In this document: positions 1-8,245 of the stretch, piece by piece | Numbering within the stretch: position 1 is the first letter of the stretch | Layout of the letters: the number at the start of each line of letters is the position of its first letter | Origin: JACMLC01 sp963817025 | GTDB taxonomy: Bacteria; Acidobacteriota; Blastocatellia; Pyrinomonadales; Pyrinomonadaceae | NCBI GenBank assembly: GCA_963817025.1 | Contig: CAWFML010000004.1 | Coordinates: 620,001-684,000 of the forward strand | Reading direction: 5' to 3' | Length of the DNA stretch: 64,000 nt | The notes under the pieces: generated by a model | What the model was told of the DNA's origin: nothing | Database searches by the model: none | The model's input: the letters and a program-made list of their open reading frames with translations, nothing else | Program-made: the position numbers and the translations under genes

Positions 1-1440
1 GATGTACGCATGTGTGGTGTCGTAGAAAAACATCTTGGGGAAATCGTCCCAGTCCGTATTAAAAATTCTCTGGCCCGCAGGGACATTCGTGCGAATCCAG
101 TCCATGCCCTTATGATACTGCTCAGGGCCAGCGCCGGAAGCAATTTCGCCCGCCACGCCGTCAAGCTTGAGCTTTGCCACGCCCTTGATATTGAACAGCA
201 TGGTGATGAAAAGCGCTGTGGCGACGCCTCCCGCCGCGACGGTCTTCCACAGTTCGCGCTGTGCCTCGACCTTCCCGGTCTCCGCCTCCTGCTGCCTGTC
301 CAGAAACGGCTGCAACTCGTCCAACACATCTGCGGGCAATTCACCGATGGCTCCGCGCACGCTGTCCCAGACCTGCTGCAAGCTGAAGGCTGCGAAGAGC
401 ACTGCAAAGGGCGGCCAGTATTCGACGAAACGACGCGAGCGGAAAGTGGCAAACATCAATGCCGTCGAGAAGATGAGAAAGAAGAGCGAGCGGGAGGAGC
501 GTTTGTGGTCGCTGCCATTGAAAGCGATGTAACCGACCAGCATGGCAATGCACGCGATAAAGCAGTTGCCCAGAAACACCCAGCTATCGTATGGATACCA
601 TTCCTGCCCGACCTGCGTCGAGAAATCGCCGAGAGTCAATTTGATTCTGGCATGCTCGATAAAGAGCCGGATGTTTTTGGGAAAGTATGGATTGATGATG
701 AGTCCGGCAATCATGCCCGCAGTAGTCCACACCAGAGGCCGCCACTCAAAGCGTCGCTCGCTCCATGCAATCACCAGCGTCCAGACGAGTGCGGCAAACC
801 AGAGAGACGGAAACAGGCTGTAAGTCCAGACGAAGAGAAACATCAGCGGGCCAAGCATCCAGTATCTCTTTTCAAAGAGCAGGTAGATGCCCGCCACCAT
901 AAAGATGATGGCAATCGGCGGCGCTTTCGCCATGTTGAGGCGATAGAGAAACGGGCCGGAGCAGGCCAGCAGAGCCAGCAGCCAGACGAGCGGGTACTTG
1001 ATGCGGTAATGCACAACCAGCCAGTAGCAGGAGAAGACCGCGAGGCTGCCAAAGATGATGGCCGCCACCTTTGCGCCCATCGTCAGATTGCCGAACCACG
1101 TGAAAGGAATCTGTAGGATATGAAAGAGCAGGTGATGATCCACATAGCCTGCCGGGTCGAGCGTCGTCAGCGGCAGCCAGTTGAACGCCGGGGGAAAGTT
1201 TCCGCTCCGCATGCCCTGCCAGAGCAGTTGGCTCCACTTGATGTGGTAATAACCGTCAAAGTCGCCGCAGCAAATGCTGCCCGTGGCAAACTGTAGATGC
1301 CGGAAGACGAGCGTGATGATGACCGCGCCGATGGCTAGATAGACAACACGCGTGGCCGTCTCGGACGACAGCAGATTCTCAAAGCTGCGCGCGTCGCTCT
1401 TCTTTTTAGTAGCTACTGATTCCTCAGTCGCGTCCTGCAT
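1..1440 (-). CDS. GT-C-like multi-pass membrane protein, 3' end outside the window
   Basis: Read on the minus strand from the ATG at 1440, the frame stays open to base 1, so 480 residues are visible and the C-terminus is missing. After a polar N-terminus a hydrophobic segment starts near residue 33 (LAIGAVIITLVF) and many more follow. Two acidic/aromatic motifs, FDGYYHIKW (61-69) and DHHLLFH (101-107), lie between the first hydrophobic segments. Loops of this kind carry the catalytic acids in GT-C glycosyltransferases (STT3, ArnT), so a sugar-transfer role is plausible but not shown. The last visible part (WIRTNVPAGQRIFNTDW) looks like a soluble domain. No Shine-Dalgarno sequence precedes the ATG; an inverted repeat ends five bases upstream. 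The long plus-strand frame across it is antisense shadow. Confidence 0.7.
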   Translation of the reverse strand, partial: MQDATEESVATKKKSDARSFENLLSSETATRVVYLAIGAVIITLVFRHLQFATGSICCGDFDGYYHIKWSQLLWQGMRSGNFPPAFNWLPLTTLDPAGYVDHHLLFHILQIPFTWFGNLTMGAKVAAIIFGSLAVFSCYWLVVHYRIKYPLVWLLALLACSGPFLYRLNMAKAPPIAIIFMVAGIYLLFEKRYWMLGPLMFLFVWTYSLFPSLWFAALVWTLVIAWSERRFEWRPLVWTTAGMIAGLIINPYFPKNIRLFIEHARIKLTLGDFSTQVGQEWYPYDSWVFLGNCFIACIAMLVGYIAFNGSDHKRSSRSLFFLIFSTALMFATFRSRRFVEYWPPFAVLFAAFSLQQVWDSVRGAIGELPADVLDELQPFLDRQQEAETGKVEAQRELWKTVAAGGVATALFITMLFNIKGVAKLKLDGVAGEIASGAGPEQYHKGMDWIRTNVPAGQRIFNTDWDDFPKMFFYDTTHAYI

Positions 1441-1445
1441 AGATG

Positions 1446-1555
1446 AGAGCAAGGCGGAAGGCGGAAGGCGGAAGGATGAAAGGCATGCTCTTCAAACATG
1501 AGTCATACATCTCTGAAGAGCGCTCTTTTCATCCTTCATCCTTCATCCTTCCGCC
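1446..1555. repeat. long inverted repeat, GGCGGAAGG/GGATGAAAGG word family
   Basis: The left arm begins AGAGCAAGGCGGAAGG and the right arm ends with its exact complement, followed inward by imperfect copies of the words GGCGGAAGG and GGATGAAAGG. The element fills the gap between two minus-strand genes and ends five bases before the start codon of the membrane protein. A relative made of the same words lies at 31022-31171. Confidence 0.85.
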
Positions 1556-1569
1556 TTGCTCTTCCTCCT

Positions 1570-2082
1570 TCATCCCTGCTCTCGCAAGCGTGCGAGCAGT
1601 TCGAGCAATGTAATCGGATTGATTGGCTTGGTCAGGTGCGCGTCAAAGCCGGAGTTGATGGCGCGCTCGCGGTCATCGAACAGGGCGAAGCCGGTCACGG
1701 CGACGAGCGGCACTTTACTGTAAGCGGGCAGAGAACGCAGGGCTGCGGCCAGCGAATAGCCATCCATGCCGGGCATCCCTATATCTGAGACTATGACATC
1801 GAACTGCTCCGCCTGCGCCGCTTTGAGGGCATCCGGGGCTGAGGCGGCGGTCATCACGTCGTAGCCTTCGTGCCGCAAAAGGATGGCGAGCATCTCAAGC
1901 ACATCAGGCGCATCGTCAACGACCAATGCGTGCGGTTGAGCCTCCGCGCGCAAGCCGCTTGAGGGCAAGTGGCCCGGCTCAGCTTCATCTCTATGGCGCG
2001 GCGAAAAGTACGCCGAAGTAAAAATCAAATCACTTAAAACAGTAGCCTCATTAAAAGAGGAGCGCACGAAAAATTCTTTCAT
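1570..2082 (-). CDS. single-domain response regulator (CheY-like receiver)
   Basis: A 170-residue protein with a poorly conserved tail of about 50 residues and then one receiver domain (52-168). The key residues are present: acidic pair D56-D57 in LVVDD, phospho-acceptor D100 in DVIVSDIGMPGMDG, T130 and K152 in TKP. There is no output domain, so it probably acts by protein contact, as CheY or Spo0F do. The cognate histidine kinase is not nearby. GGAAG lies 10 bases before the ATG at 2082. The frame could start inside the variable N-terminus, but no better start is visible. It is followed by an inverted repeat and then by the membrane protein on the same strand. Confidence 0.9.
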   Translation of the reverse strand: MKEFFVRSSFNEATVLSDLIFTSAYFSPRHRDEAEPGHLPSSGLRAEAQPHALVVDDAPDVLEMLAILLRHEGYDVMTAASAPDALKAAQAEQFDVIVSDIGMPGMDGYSLAAALRSLPAYSKVPLVAVTGFALFDDRERAINSGFDAHLTKPINPITLLELLARLREQG

Positions 2083-2287
2083 AATAACTTTCTTCCTGCA
2101 TCCAAAACGTGGGAGAGTCTCTCTTGCTAGTTATCAAACCATAAAATCGAGCCAATGCGCAATTGCATCGCTCTCGAAAAGTCTCTTTTATTTCAAACAT
2201 TTTCTATTCATTTTATCTATTTGCGTGACATACTAAGCAAAAGTTTGTTCTATTATTTTAAAGCGCTCTAAGGCGCATCACTCTGAT

Positions 2288-2292
2288 GGAGG
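2288..2292 (+). promoter_or_regulatory. Shine-Dalgarno site fixing the histone-like start
   Basis: GGAGG eight bases before the ATG at 2301. The earlier in-frame ATG at 2286 overlaps this site and is therefore unlikely to be the start. Confidence 0.8.
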
Positions 2293-2300
2293 AAAACTAC

Positions 2301-2681
2301 ATGGCGACTAAAAAGGCAAGTAAGAAATCTGCACCCGCAAAGAAGGCCGCGAAGAAATCCGGCGCGGCCACTAAGAAAGCCGCGACAGGCGGGGGAGCGA
2401 AGAAAGCTGCCGCCAAGAAGTCTGCCGGAAAGTCAGCGGGCACAAGCAAGAAAGCTGCTGGCGGCGCGAGCAAGAAGGCCGCGAAGAAGAAGAAATCGGG
2501 CGGAGGTGGACTGCTCAGCAAAGTTAAGAATGTCATAGGCGATGCCCTCGGCGGCGCATTCACAGGCGCAGCCAAAGGCGCAGTCACAGGCGCGGTCACA
2601 GCCGTCGCGCCCGATTCGGCAGCCGAAGCAACCGGCGCGAAAGGAAAGCCCGCGAAGGGCGGTGGCAAGAAGAAGAGATAA
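2301..2681 (+). CDS. lysine/alanine-rich histone H1-like DNA-binding protein
   Basis: A 126-residue very basic protein. Residues 1-75 are almost wholly Lys, Ala, Ser and Gly in KKA/AKK repeats, as in bacterial histone H1-like (Hc1, AlgP) tails. A short less basic part follows (LLSKVKNVIGDALGGAFTGA) with amphipathic, Gly/Ala-rich character, then a basic end (GGGKKKR). Such proteins are usually nucleoid-associated and bind DNA through charge; that role is family knowledge. The AT-rich 200-base region upstream contrasts with the coding DNA and probably holds the promoter. The gene stands alone, with an inverted repeat just after the stop. Low-complexity composition makes finer assignment unsafe. 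Confidence 0.85.
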   Translation: MATKKASKKSAPAKKAAKKSGAATKKAATGGGAKKAAAKKSAGKSAGTSKKAAGGASKKAAKKKKSGGGGLLSKVKNVIGDALGGAFTGAAKGAVTGAVTAVAPDSAAEATGAKGKPAKGGGKKKR

Positions 2682-2690
2682 GGATTTTAA

Positions 2691-2788
2691 GAAAGGGGAA
2701 AAGGGAAAAAGGGGAAAGGGGGAAAGGCAAAGCGTCTATGTTAAGTTTATCCCTTCCCCTGTTCCTCTTTTCCCCTCTTCCCCTTTCT
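2691..2788. repeat. imperfect inverted repeat of AAGGGGAAA words
   Basis: A purine arm made of GGGGAAAA/GGGAAAAA words (2691-2733) is answered by a pyrimidine arm of CCCTTTTCC words (2748-2788). It fills the gap between the histone-like gene and the hydrolase gene and could act as a terminator. Word style matches the other intergenic inverted repeats in this window. Confidence 0.75.
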
Positions 2789-2799
2789 GATTAAGGCAT

Positions 2800-3486
2800 A
2801 TGTATCCGGCAGGCAATCTTTTTATTCCCGCGCGGCATGGCCGTCTCGAAGCGATTCTGAAAGAGCCGGGCGAGGTGGAAGAGGCGCGCGGCGTCGCGCT
2901 CGTACTGCATCCGCATCCTTTGGGCGGCGGGACGATGCACAACAAGGTCGTCTTTCGCGCGAGCGCGGCTTTGAACGATGCCGGGCTGGTTACGTTGCGC
3001 GTTAACTTTCGCGGCGTGGGCCAGAGCACCGGCGCGCATGATGAAGGACGAGGCGAACTCGAAGATGTCCGCGCGGGTCTGGATCATTTATCAGAGCATT
3101 ACCCGGACAAAGACATCACGCTCGCCGGATTCTCTTTCGGTGCGCGCGTCGGGCTTGAGGTCGGCATCGCGGAGGCGCGCGTCATCCGGCTCGTCAGCCT
3201 CGGCACGCCGGTTGATAAATATGATTTCGCTTTTCTTAAAACCTGTCGCAAGCCGATTCTCTTTGTTCACGGAGACCGCGACGAGTTCGGCTCTGTAGAG
3301 CGGCTCAAAGAACTCGTTGGCAGCCTTCAGCCGCAGGCTGAAGCAGAACTGCATGTCATCCAGGGCGCAGACCATTTCTTCGTGGGACATCTGGACGAGA
3401 TGAAACGCATCATCACAGAATGGATCGAAACGGAAGAACGCCAAAAACAGGACACGAGGACACAGAACTCAGTAGGAAAAGGATGA
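2800..3486 (+). CDS. alpha/beta hydrolase (COG2945-type)
   Basis: A 228-residue cytoplasmic alpha/beta hydrolase. The signature HPHPLGGGTMHNKVV (37-51) is typical of the COG2945/YtpA-like subfamily. The nucleophile elbow GFSFGA places Ser112, followed by Asp159 in VHGDRDEF and His192 in GADHFF, giving a complete Ser-Asp-His triad. It carries no lid domain and no signal peptide. Members are usually annotated as esterases or dienelactone hydrolase-like enzymes; the substrate is unknown. The C-terminal 20 residues (ERQKQDTRTQNSVGKG) are atypical and may be read-through into spacer-like DNA. AAGG lies six bases before the ATG. The thioesterase gene follows in the same direction. Confidence 0.9.
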   Translation: MYPAGNLFIPARHGRLEAILKEPGEVEEARGVALVLHPHPLGGGTMHNKVVFRASAALNDAGLVTLRVNFRGVGQSTGAHDEGRGELEDVRAGLDHLSEHYPDKDITLAGFSFGARVGLEVGIAEARVIRLVSLGTPVDKYDFAFLKTCRKPILFVHGDRDEFGSVERLKELVGSLQPQAEAELHVIQGADHFFVGHLDEMKRIITEWIETEERQKQDTRTQNSVGKG

Positions 3487-3541
3487 AACGGCTTTTCTTC
3501 CCGGTCAGGTGTTCTCGTATCCTGATTCCTGTTTTCACACT

Positions 3542-3928
3542 ATGAACTCTTACACAGACCCTGCAATCCGCATCACCATGCTGCCGCGCGACACCAATCC
3601 GCAGGGCACGATCTTTGGCGGCATGATCTTGAGCTACATAGACATGGCCGGAGCGATAGAGGCGCATCGCCGCACGCGTGTGGATCGCTTCGTCACCGTC
3701 GCCATGCGCGAAGTCATCTTCCATAAGCCGGTCTTCGTCGGCGACCTCGTCAGCTTCTACGCCGAAACTCTACGCATCGGCACGACCTCTATCACCACGC
3801 GTGTCATCGTCGAGGCCGAACGCTACGGCGGCACGGGCGAGCGCATCCGCGTCACAGAGGCAGAGGTCGTTTACGTCGCCGTTGACCAGCATCGGAAGAA
3901 GATGAAGATACAGAAGAATGAGGAATGA
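3542..3928 (+). CDS. acyl-CoA thioesterase, YciA-like hotdog protein
   Basis: A 128-residue single hotdog domain protein, the usual length for YciA/Acot-type thioesterases. The helix signature NPQGTIFGGMILSYIDMAG contains the catalytic N and D positions, and the conserved block FHKPVFVGDLVSFYAE follows. These enzymes hydrolyse acyl-CoA thioesters in the cytoplasm. I chose the ATG at 3542 because the family begins just before the RITMLPRDTNPQG strand; the earlier in-frame start at 3509 adds 11 residues that do not look like protein. No clear Shine-Dalgarno is seen for either start. Confidence 0.9.
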   Translation: MNSYTDPAIRITMLPRDTNPQGTIFGGMILSYIDMAGAIEAHRRTRVDRFVTVAMREVIFHKPVFVGDLVSFYAETLRIGTTSITTRVIVEAERYGGTGERIRVTEAEVVYVAVDQHRKKMKIQKNEE

Positions 3929-3962
3929 GTGTTAGAGCGGTTATCAACTGAAGTGTGACGGG

Positions 3963-4043
3963 ATGCGCCCTGCCTGACGGTCGGGCTACTGCCCCTGTAC
4001 TGTGACCTCCGGGGCTGTAGCCCGACCGTCAGGCAGGGCGCAT
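3963..4043. repeat. 26-bp perfect inverted repeat
   Basis: Left arm 3963-3988 (ATGCGCCCTGCCTGACGG...) and right arm 4018-4043 are exact complements, with a 29-base centre that itself contains GCCCC/GGGGC. It lies between two convergent genes (thioesterase and the large repeat protein). The arm composition differs from the word-built inverted repeats elsewhere. It could be a bidirectional terminator, a REP-like element or a miniature mobile element. Confidence 0.9.
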
Positions 4044-4107
4044 GCTATTGCCATCCGCTATAGTTGAAACGCCTTTGCGTGAGCACGTCTTCGCACGCCC
4101 GTGTGTC

Positions 4108-7100
4108 TTACGGCACAAACGCATTCGGCGTCGGCACATCCGTGCTATTGCCAAACTGCTCGGCTGAAAATCCCAAAGTGGAACGCTGCAAGTACCAGTA
4201 GCCCGTCGAAGGACGATAGACAGCGATGTCAGCCTTTCCGTCTCCGTCGTAATCAGCAGGCACAGGCTTATCCGTCGCCAACCCGAAATTGAAATAAGAA
4301 TATGAGCCGTTACTGCTCGACAGGATATACCAGAATCCGGTCGAAGCTCTGTAGACAGCGGCATCCGTTTTTCCGTCGCCATCGTAATCGGCGGGGACAG
4401 GGATGTCCGTGCTGCTCCCCCATTGAATGGCGCGATGAACGCTGTCAATGCTGCTCAGATACCAGAACACTCCGGTCGAAGGTCTGTAGATAGCCGGATC
4501 GCCCCTGCCGTCTCCGTCAAAATCTCCGACAAGCGGTTTATCTCCCGCCGCGCCGAAAAATCTGTCGGAGGTTTGTGCTGTGGCGTTGCTCATCCTGTAC
4601 CACATATTGGTTGACGGACGGAAAACGACGAAATCCGTCTTCCCATCGTTATCAAAATCCGTCGGACGCGGGATGTCGCCGTTCGCGCCCCAGTGTCTAC
4701 CTGTGAAAGCGCCCGTCACGCTGCTCTTGTACCACCAATCGCCGCTCGCGGGCCGGTAAATGGCGAGGTCTGTTTTGCCGTCGCCGTCATAATCCCCCGG
4801 CGCGGCAATATCGCCGTTGGCTCCGAAAAAGTCATATGTAAATTGCCCGTTCGAGCTTTGCAGTACGTACCAGTAATTATTTGAAGCGCGAAAGACGGAG
4901 ATGTCCGCCTTGCCGTCGCCGTCATAATCGAAAAGCACAGTTCTAACAAAGGCGGACGTGTTAAGTCTCGCAAGCCCTGCTCGCGCCGTCGCGCCGATGT
5001 TGGTGAAGGTTCCGCCAATTACGATTTTCCCGTCGGGCTGCATCACCATCGCTCTGATTTCACCATTCGTCCCGCCAGGGAAAAACAGGCTGTCGAGCGC
5101 GCCGGTCGAGGTCAGCCGAGCCAAACTCGGGCGGGCAGTTCCGTTGACCGAATAAAAACTACCGGCAATCACCAGACTGCCATCCGCTTGCAGAACCATT
5201 CGTCTGACAATCGGCGGAGAGCCGCCCATCGTCGGAGAGACGAACGTATTATCAACGCTCCCGTCAACATTCAGGCGCTTGACCGCTGTCACGCTTGGCC
5301 CGGCGGCCACCAGATATTTCCCGTCCGGTTGGACGATTATTTCATAAACCGAAGAAATGCTCCCCGCGTTGAAAGACGTGTCCACCGTCCCGTTCGCATT
5401 GAGCCGCGCCATGTTCGCACGCGCGACACCGCTGACCCCGTTAAAGGTTCCGCCAATAATAAGTTTGCCGTTGCTTTGCGCGACAATCGCAGAGATAGAC
5501 CCGGTGGCAAAGAGCGGAGTAAAAGTTCCATCCAGAGTGCCGTTGGCATTCAAGCGGGCCAGAGCTTTTTGCTCCACGCTATTGACGTTTGAGAATAGCC
5601 CGCCAATCAAAATCTTGCCGTCCGGTTGTAAGGTCACTTCAAAAACATCGCCGTCCACGTTCGGGACGAATGCAGTGTCCAGACTGCCATCGGAATTCAG
5701 ACGCGCGAGCCTCGGCTGTGTCAATCCGTTATAAGTGGAAAATCCACCGGCGACCAGAATCTTACCGTCTCCCTGAATTGCTATATCATTGGGTAGAGAG
5801 TTGAATCCGACCGGAGCGCCAAAGGATGTATCAAGCGCGCCGTTCGCATTAAGGCGCACAAAGTTGCTGCACTTGGAACCATTCATCTCTGTAAAATCGC
5901 CCGTCACGATTACTTTGCCATCCGCCTGCACGGCCAGAGCCTCAACCTGCCCGGCCAGTCCGGCAGTCGCAGCGAAAGTCGGGTCCAAAGGGCCATCCGT
6001 ACCGAGTCTTGTGAATCTATGATTTATGACATCGTTTTCAAAAAACCCTCCGAACACTGTGAGCCTGTCCAAACTATCAATCTGAAAATTAGTGAATGAC
6101 AGGTTGTCGGGAGGCGTATACGTCTCATCCAGGCTCCCGTTCGGGTTTAAGCGCGTCAAGCCCACAAGGATTTTGTCGTTGGAAAAGACTCGCACCTTCG
6201 AGTTATAGCCGACCGGAGGAAAACCCAGATCAAGAGTTCCATCGGCATTGAGGCGCGTCAGACCTGTGCGCGGGATTCCATTGACAGAGACAAAAGAGCC
6301 TGTGAACAGAACTTTCCCGTCTGATTGCATGGCAATGCTGAAAACATAAGGAGGAAATTGCGGCTGCGCGCTGGTCAGCAGCGGAGACTCAAAGGCCGTA
6401 TCCTTAGAGCCGTCCGTGTTCACTCTAAACACCGTGCCGTTGCTATGCGAGCCGCCAATCAACAGCTTGCCGCCGGGAAGCACAATCAGGTCTGTGAGAT
6501 AGTGTTTGGCGTTCCATCCATCAAAGCCAATCTGGTTAAACGAATTGTCAACGCTCCCGTTCGCGTTCAGCCGGTAAAGGCTCGTCGTAGCAATATGAAA
6601 GCCGGAAAAATTGCGGGAAGCCAGAATTTTCCCATCCGCTTGAACCGCATGGACATTGGCAGAGGAGTTGAATCCTCCGGTCGTCCACGGCGTCACAAAA
6701 GAGTTGTCCAGCGTCCCGTCAGGATTAAACCTGAGCACCTGTGAAAAGGTAGACACGGAGACGCCCGCGACCAGAATCTTCCCGTCAGGTTGAACCACCA
6801 CGCTCCCTATAGAACTGAAATAATCAGCCGCTAAGGAATTGAACGAGTTGTCCAAACTGCCGTCGGAATTGAGACGTGCGAGCCTCAGTTTCGGCACGCC
6901 ATTGACGACCTGAAAAGCGCCCCAGATGATTAGCTTTCCATCCGGCTGAAGCGCAAGATTAGCATCCGAAGAGCTGGTAAGATTCTTTGAAGGCACCGCG
7001 TTAAAAGTTAAATCAACTTCATTACCGGCAGCATTTGCGACAAAGCTCGATAGCAGAATCAAAAATAAAATTCGGGCAAACAAAAAGCTTTTTTTTGTGA

Positions 7101-7116
7101 TATGAGTATTAGACAT
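4108..7116 (-). CDS. secreted delta-60 repeat / FG-GAP (VCBS-like) repeat protein
   Basis: A 1002-residue exported protein. The N-terminus has a lysine-rich start and a hydrophobic core (FLFARILFLILLSSFVANA) typical of a Sec signal peptide. Residues of about 35-720 are repeats of roughly 50-60 residues with the delta-60 signature: LQPDGKILVAG followed by RLNADGSLDTSF. The C-terminal 270 residues hold about six shorter repeats of the FG-GAP/VCBS type, DYDGDGKADIAVYRPSTG(Y/F)WY, whose Asp-rich loops bind calcium in known relatives. No anchor or sorting tail is visible; the protein ends shortly after the last repeat. It is probably a surface or released beta-propeller-like adhesin or binding protein, function unknown. 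The start at 7116 is set by GAGGAG at 7124-7129. Confidence 0.9.
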   Translation of the reverse strand: MSNTHITKKSFLFARILFLILLSSFVANAAGNEVDLTFNAVPSKNLTSSSDANLALQPDGKLIIWGAFQVVNGVPKLRLARLNSDGSLDNSFNSLAADYFSSIGSVVVQPDGKILVAGVSVSTFSQVLRFNPDGTLDNSFVTPWTTGGFNSSANVHAVQADGKILASRNFSGFHIATTSLYRLNANGSVDNSFNQIGFDGWNAKHYLTDLIVLPGGKLLIGGSHSNGTVFRVNTDGSKDTAFESPLLTSAQPQFPPYVFSIAMQSDGKVLFTGSFVSVNGIPRTGLTRLNADGTLDLGFPPVGYNSKVRVFSNDKILVGLTRLNPNGSLDETYTPPDNLSFTNFQIDSLDRLTVFGGFFENDVINHRFTRLGTDGPLDPTFAATAGLAGQVEALAVQADGKVIVTGDFTEMNGSKCSNFVRLNANGALDTSFGAPVGFNSLPNDIAIQGDGKILVAGGFSTYNGLTQPRLARLNSDGSLDTAFVPNVDGDVFEVTLQPDGKILIGGLFSNVNSVEQKALARLNANGTLDGTFTPLFATGSISAIVAQSNGKLIIGGTFNGVSGVARANMARLNANGTVDTSFNAGSISSVYEIIVQPDGKYLVAAGPSVTAVKRLNVDGSVDNTFVSPTMGGSPPIVRRMVLQADGSLVIAGSFYSVNGTARPSLARLTSTGALDSLFFPGGTNGEIRAMVMQPDGKIVIGGTFTNIGATARAGLARLNTSAFVRTVLFDYDGDGKADISVFRASNNYWYVLQSSNGQFTYDFFGANGDIAAPGDYDGDGKTDLAIYRPASGDWWYKSSVTGAFTGRHWGANGDIPRPTDFDNDGKTDFVVFRPSTNMWYRMSNATAQTSDRFFGAAGDKPLVGDFDGDGRGDPAIYRPSTGVFWYLSSIDSVHRAIQWGSSTDIPVPADYDGDGKTDAAVYRASTGFWYILSSSNGSYSYFNFGLATDKPVPADYDGDGKADIAVYRPSTGYWYLQRSTLGFSAEQFGNSTDVPTPNAFVP

Positions 7117-7123
7117 AACAAAA

Positions 7124-7129
7124 CTCCTC
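7124..7129 (-). promoter_or_regulatory. Shine-Dalgarno site fixing the repeat-protein start
   Basis: GAGGAG on the minus strand, seven bases before the ATG at 7116. The upstream in-frame ATG at 7131 overlaps the site, so translation should begin at 7116. Confidence 0.8.
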
Positions 7130-7556
7130 ATGTGGTATATCCCCGGCGGCGCGACAATTCCGAAAGTGAAAGTACGCTCTTTTCGCAGGGTTTGTAAAGC
7201 ACTCCCCGGTTCAAATTCTGTTCGTGGTTACTTAAAGCTGTAAGAGCGCTGGACTGGTTACGATTAAGGCTGAGCCTTCGTGACTTCGACCTCAAGCCAA
7301 CATTGCGCGCGGGAGGCTTTTGCACACAAACTACTGTATATACATACCACCGCTCCTGAAATCATCCGTGTCATTTTGCGAAAAGGTGAAGCAGTCCGGG
7401 TGCGCCAATCCGTGGAATTTTGCGAGCGAGAGCTTCGGGCAGCAGAGCTTTCTCCATTCTCGCCAATCGAGTTTGGATGTCATTTGCGTCCCATCAGTTT
7501 ATATGTTAATACTCAGGCACGAGTCGCCTATTATCATTTGTTAGGAAAAAAGCTTT
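7130..7556. other. divergent intergenic region without a gene
   Basis: About 430 bases between the divergently read repeat protein and the AP2-like gene. It must hold both promoters, but I see no convincing -35/-10 pair and no reading frame that looks like protein. GGTTCAAATTC near 7208 resembles a tRNA T-loop but has no matching stem. Confidence 0.5.
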
Positions 7557-8051
7557 ATGAAAAAGGCAGGGGTTCTCAAAAACATCAGCCGTGTTGAGCA
7601 GGAAAAGAAAAAGCAATACGGCTGGCTGGTGCGAGTCATGCGTGACGGTGTGATGCATCAGAAATTCTTTTACGACAGTGTGCACGGCACTAAAAATTCC
7701 GCGCTGCTCTCGGCCATCGCGCACCGGGACGAACTTTTGAGGCGTTATCCAAAGCCGGAGCACGGCAACCTCTTCAACCGGCTGACGAAAAGAAACACGA
7801 GCAAGCATCCGGGCGTCAACAAGACGCGCACGCTCAAGCGCGGCGTCTCATATGATGTCTGGCAGGCCAGTTGGGTGTTGCCGGATGGCCGCACGGTCAA
7901 CCGCAAATTCCATTTCTCGCCGGATGGCCGGAGCGAAAAAGAAGCGAAGAAGCTTGCCATCAAAGCGCGCGAAGAAGGCGTCAAGACCATTGAGCGCATG
8001 CGCCGCAATGGCCGCAAGCCTGCCAGTTCAAAAAAAGCGAAGACAAAGTAA
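7557..8051 (+). CDS. AP2-domain-like DNA-binding protein
   Basis: A 164-residue basic protein with two related modules. The second (about 84-148) reads GVNKTRTLKR...YDVWQASWVLPDGR...KFHFSPDGRSEKEAKKLAIKARE, which has the AP2/ERF layout: aromatic three-stranded sheet with a W-x-A-x-W pattern followed by an amphipathic helix. The first (about 10-65; YGWLVRVMRDG...KFFYDSVHGTKNSALLSAIAHRDELLRRYP) is a weaker copy of the same layout. Bacterial AP2 domains occur in homing endonucleases, phage proteins and small putative regulators; here no nuclease motif is present. The C-terminus is Lys-rich. It lies directly before a cluster of palindromic repeats, which may be coincidence. Confidence 0.75.
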   Translation: MKKAGVLKNISRVEQEKKKQYGWLVRVMRDGVMHQKFFYDSVHGTKNSALLSAIAHRDELLRRYPKPEHGNLFNRLTKRNTSKHPGVNKTRTLKRGVSYDVWQASWVLPDGRTVNRKFHFSPDGRSEKEAKKLAIKAREEGVKTIERMRRNGRKPASSKKAKTK

Positions 8052-8066
8052 GAAGCTGATTGAAAA

Positions 8067-8245
8067 GCCCTGAAAGGGCGCGATGTAATAGCCTGTGGCA
8101 ACGCCACAGGTCAACATGCCCCCTTTAAATAACAAGCCCTGAAAGGGCGGCATAAATTATTTCGCCCTTTCAGGGCTTGGGATAATAATGATGACTCGAT
8201 ACCTGTGGCGTTGCCACAGGCTATTAGATGACGCCCCTTCGGGGC
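8067..8245. repeat. nested REP-like palindrome cluster
   Basis: Outer arms 8067-8111 and 8201-8245 are 45-base inverted copies with a few differences, each made of a small palindrome (GCCCTGAAAGGGC or GCCCCTTCGGGGC) and a second palindrome, CCTGTGGC-n3-GCCACAGG. Nested inside are GCCCTGAAAGGGCG (8136-8149) and its complement (8163-8176). The ordering, inverted symmetry and position after a gene resemble BIME/REP elements. No RAYT transposase is in the window. Confidence 0.9.

Noticed and set aside
10..1116. 368-residue plus-strand frame
   Set aside because: It lies antisense to the membrane protein that runs off the left edge; the minus frame has clear membrane segments and motifs, while this one has a His/Arg/Gln-rich shadow composition.
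2297..2668. 123-residue minus-strand frame over the histone-like gene
   Set aside because: It is the Ala/Pro/Phe-rich complement of a Lys/Ala-rich gene; no start signal.
7205..7225. T-loop-like GGTTCAAATTC
   Set aside because: The flanking bases do not pair to form a T-stem, and no acceptor or anticodon arm can be drawn.
7280..7597. 105-residue plus-strand frame before the AP2-like gene
   Set aside because: It overlaps the AP2-like start, has no ribosome site and no protein-like pattern.
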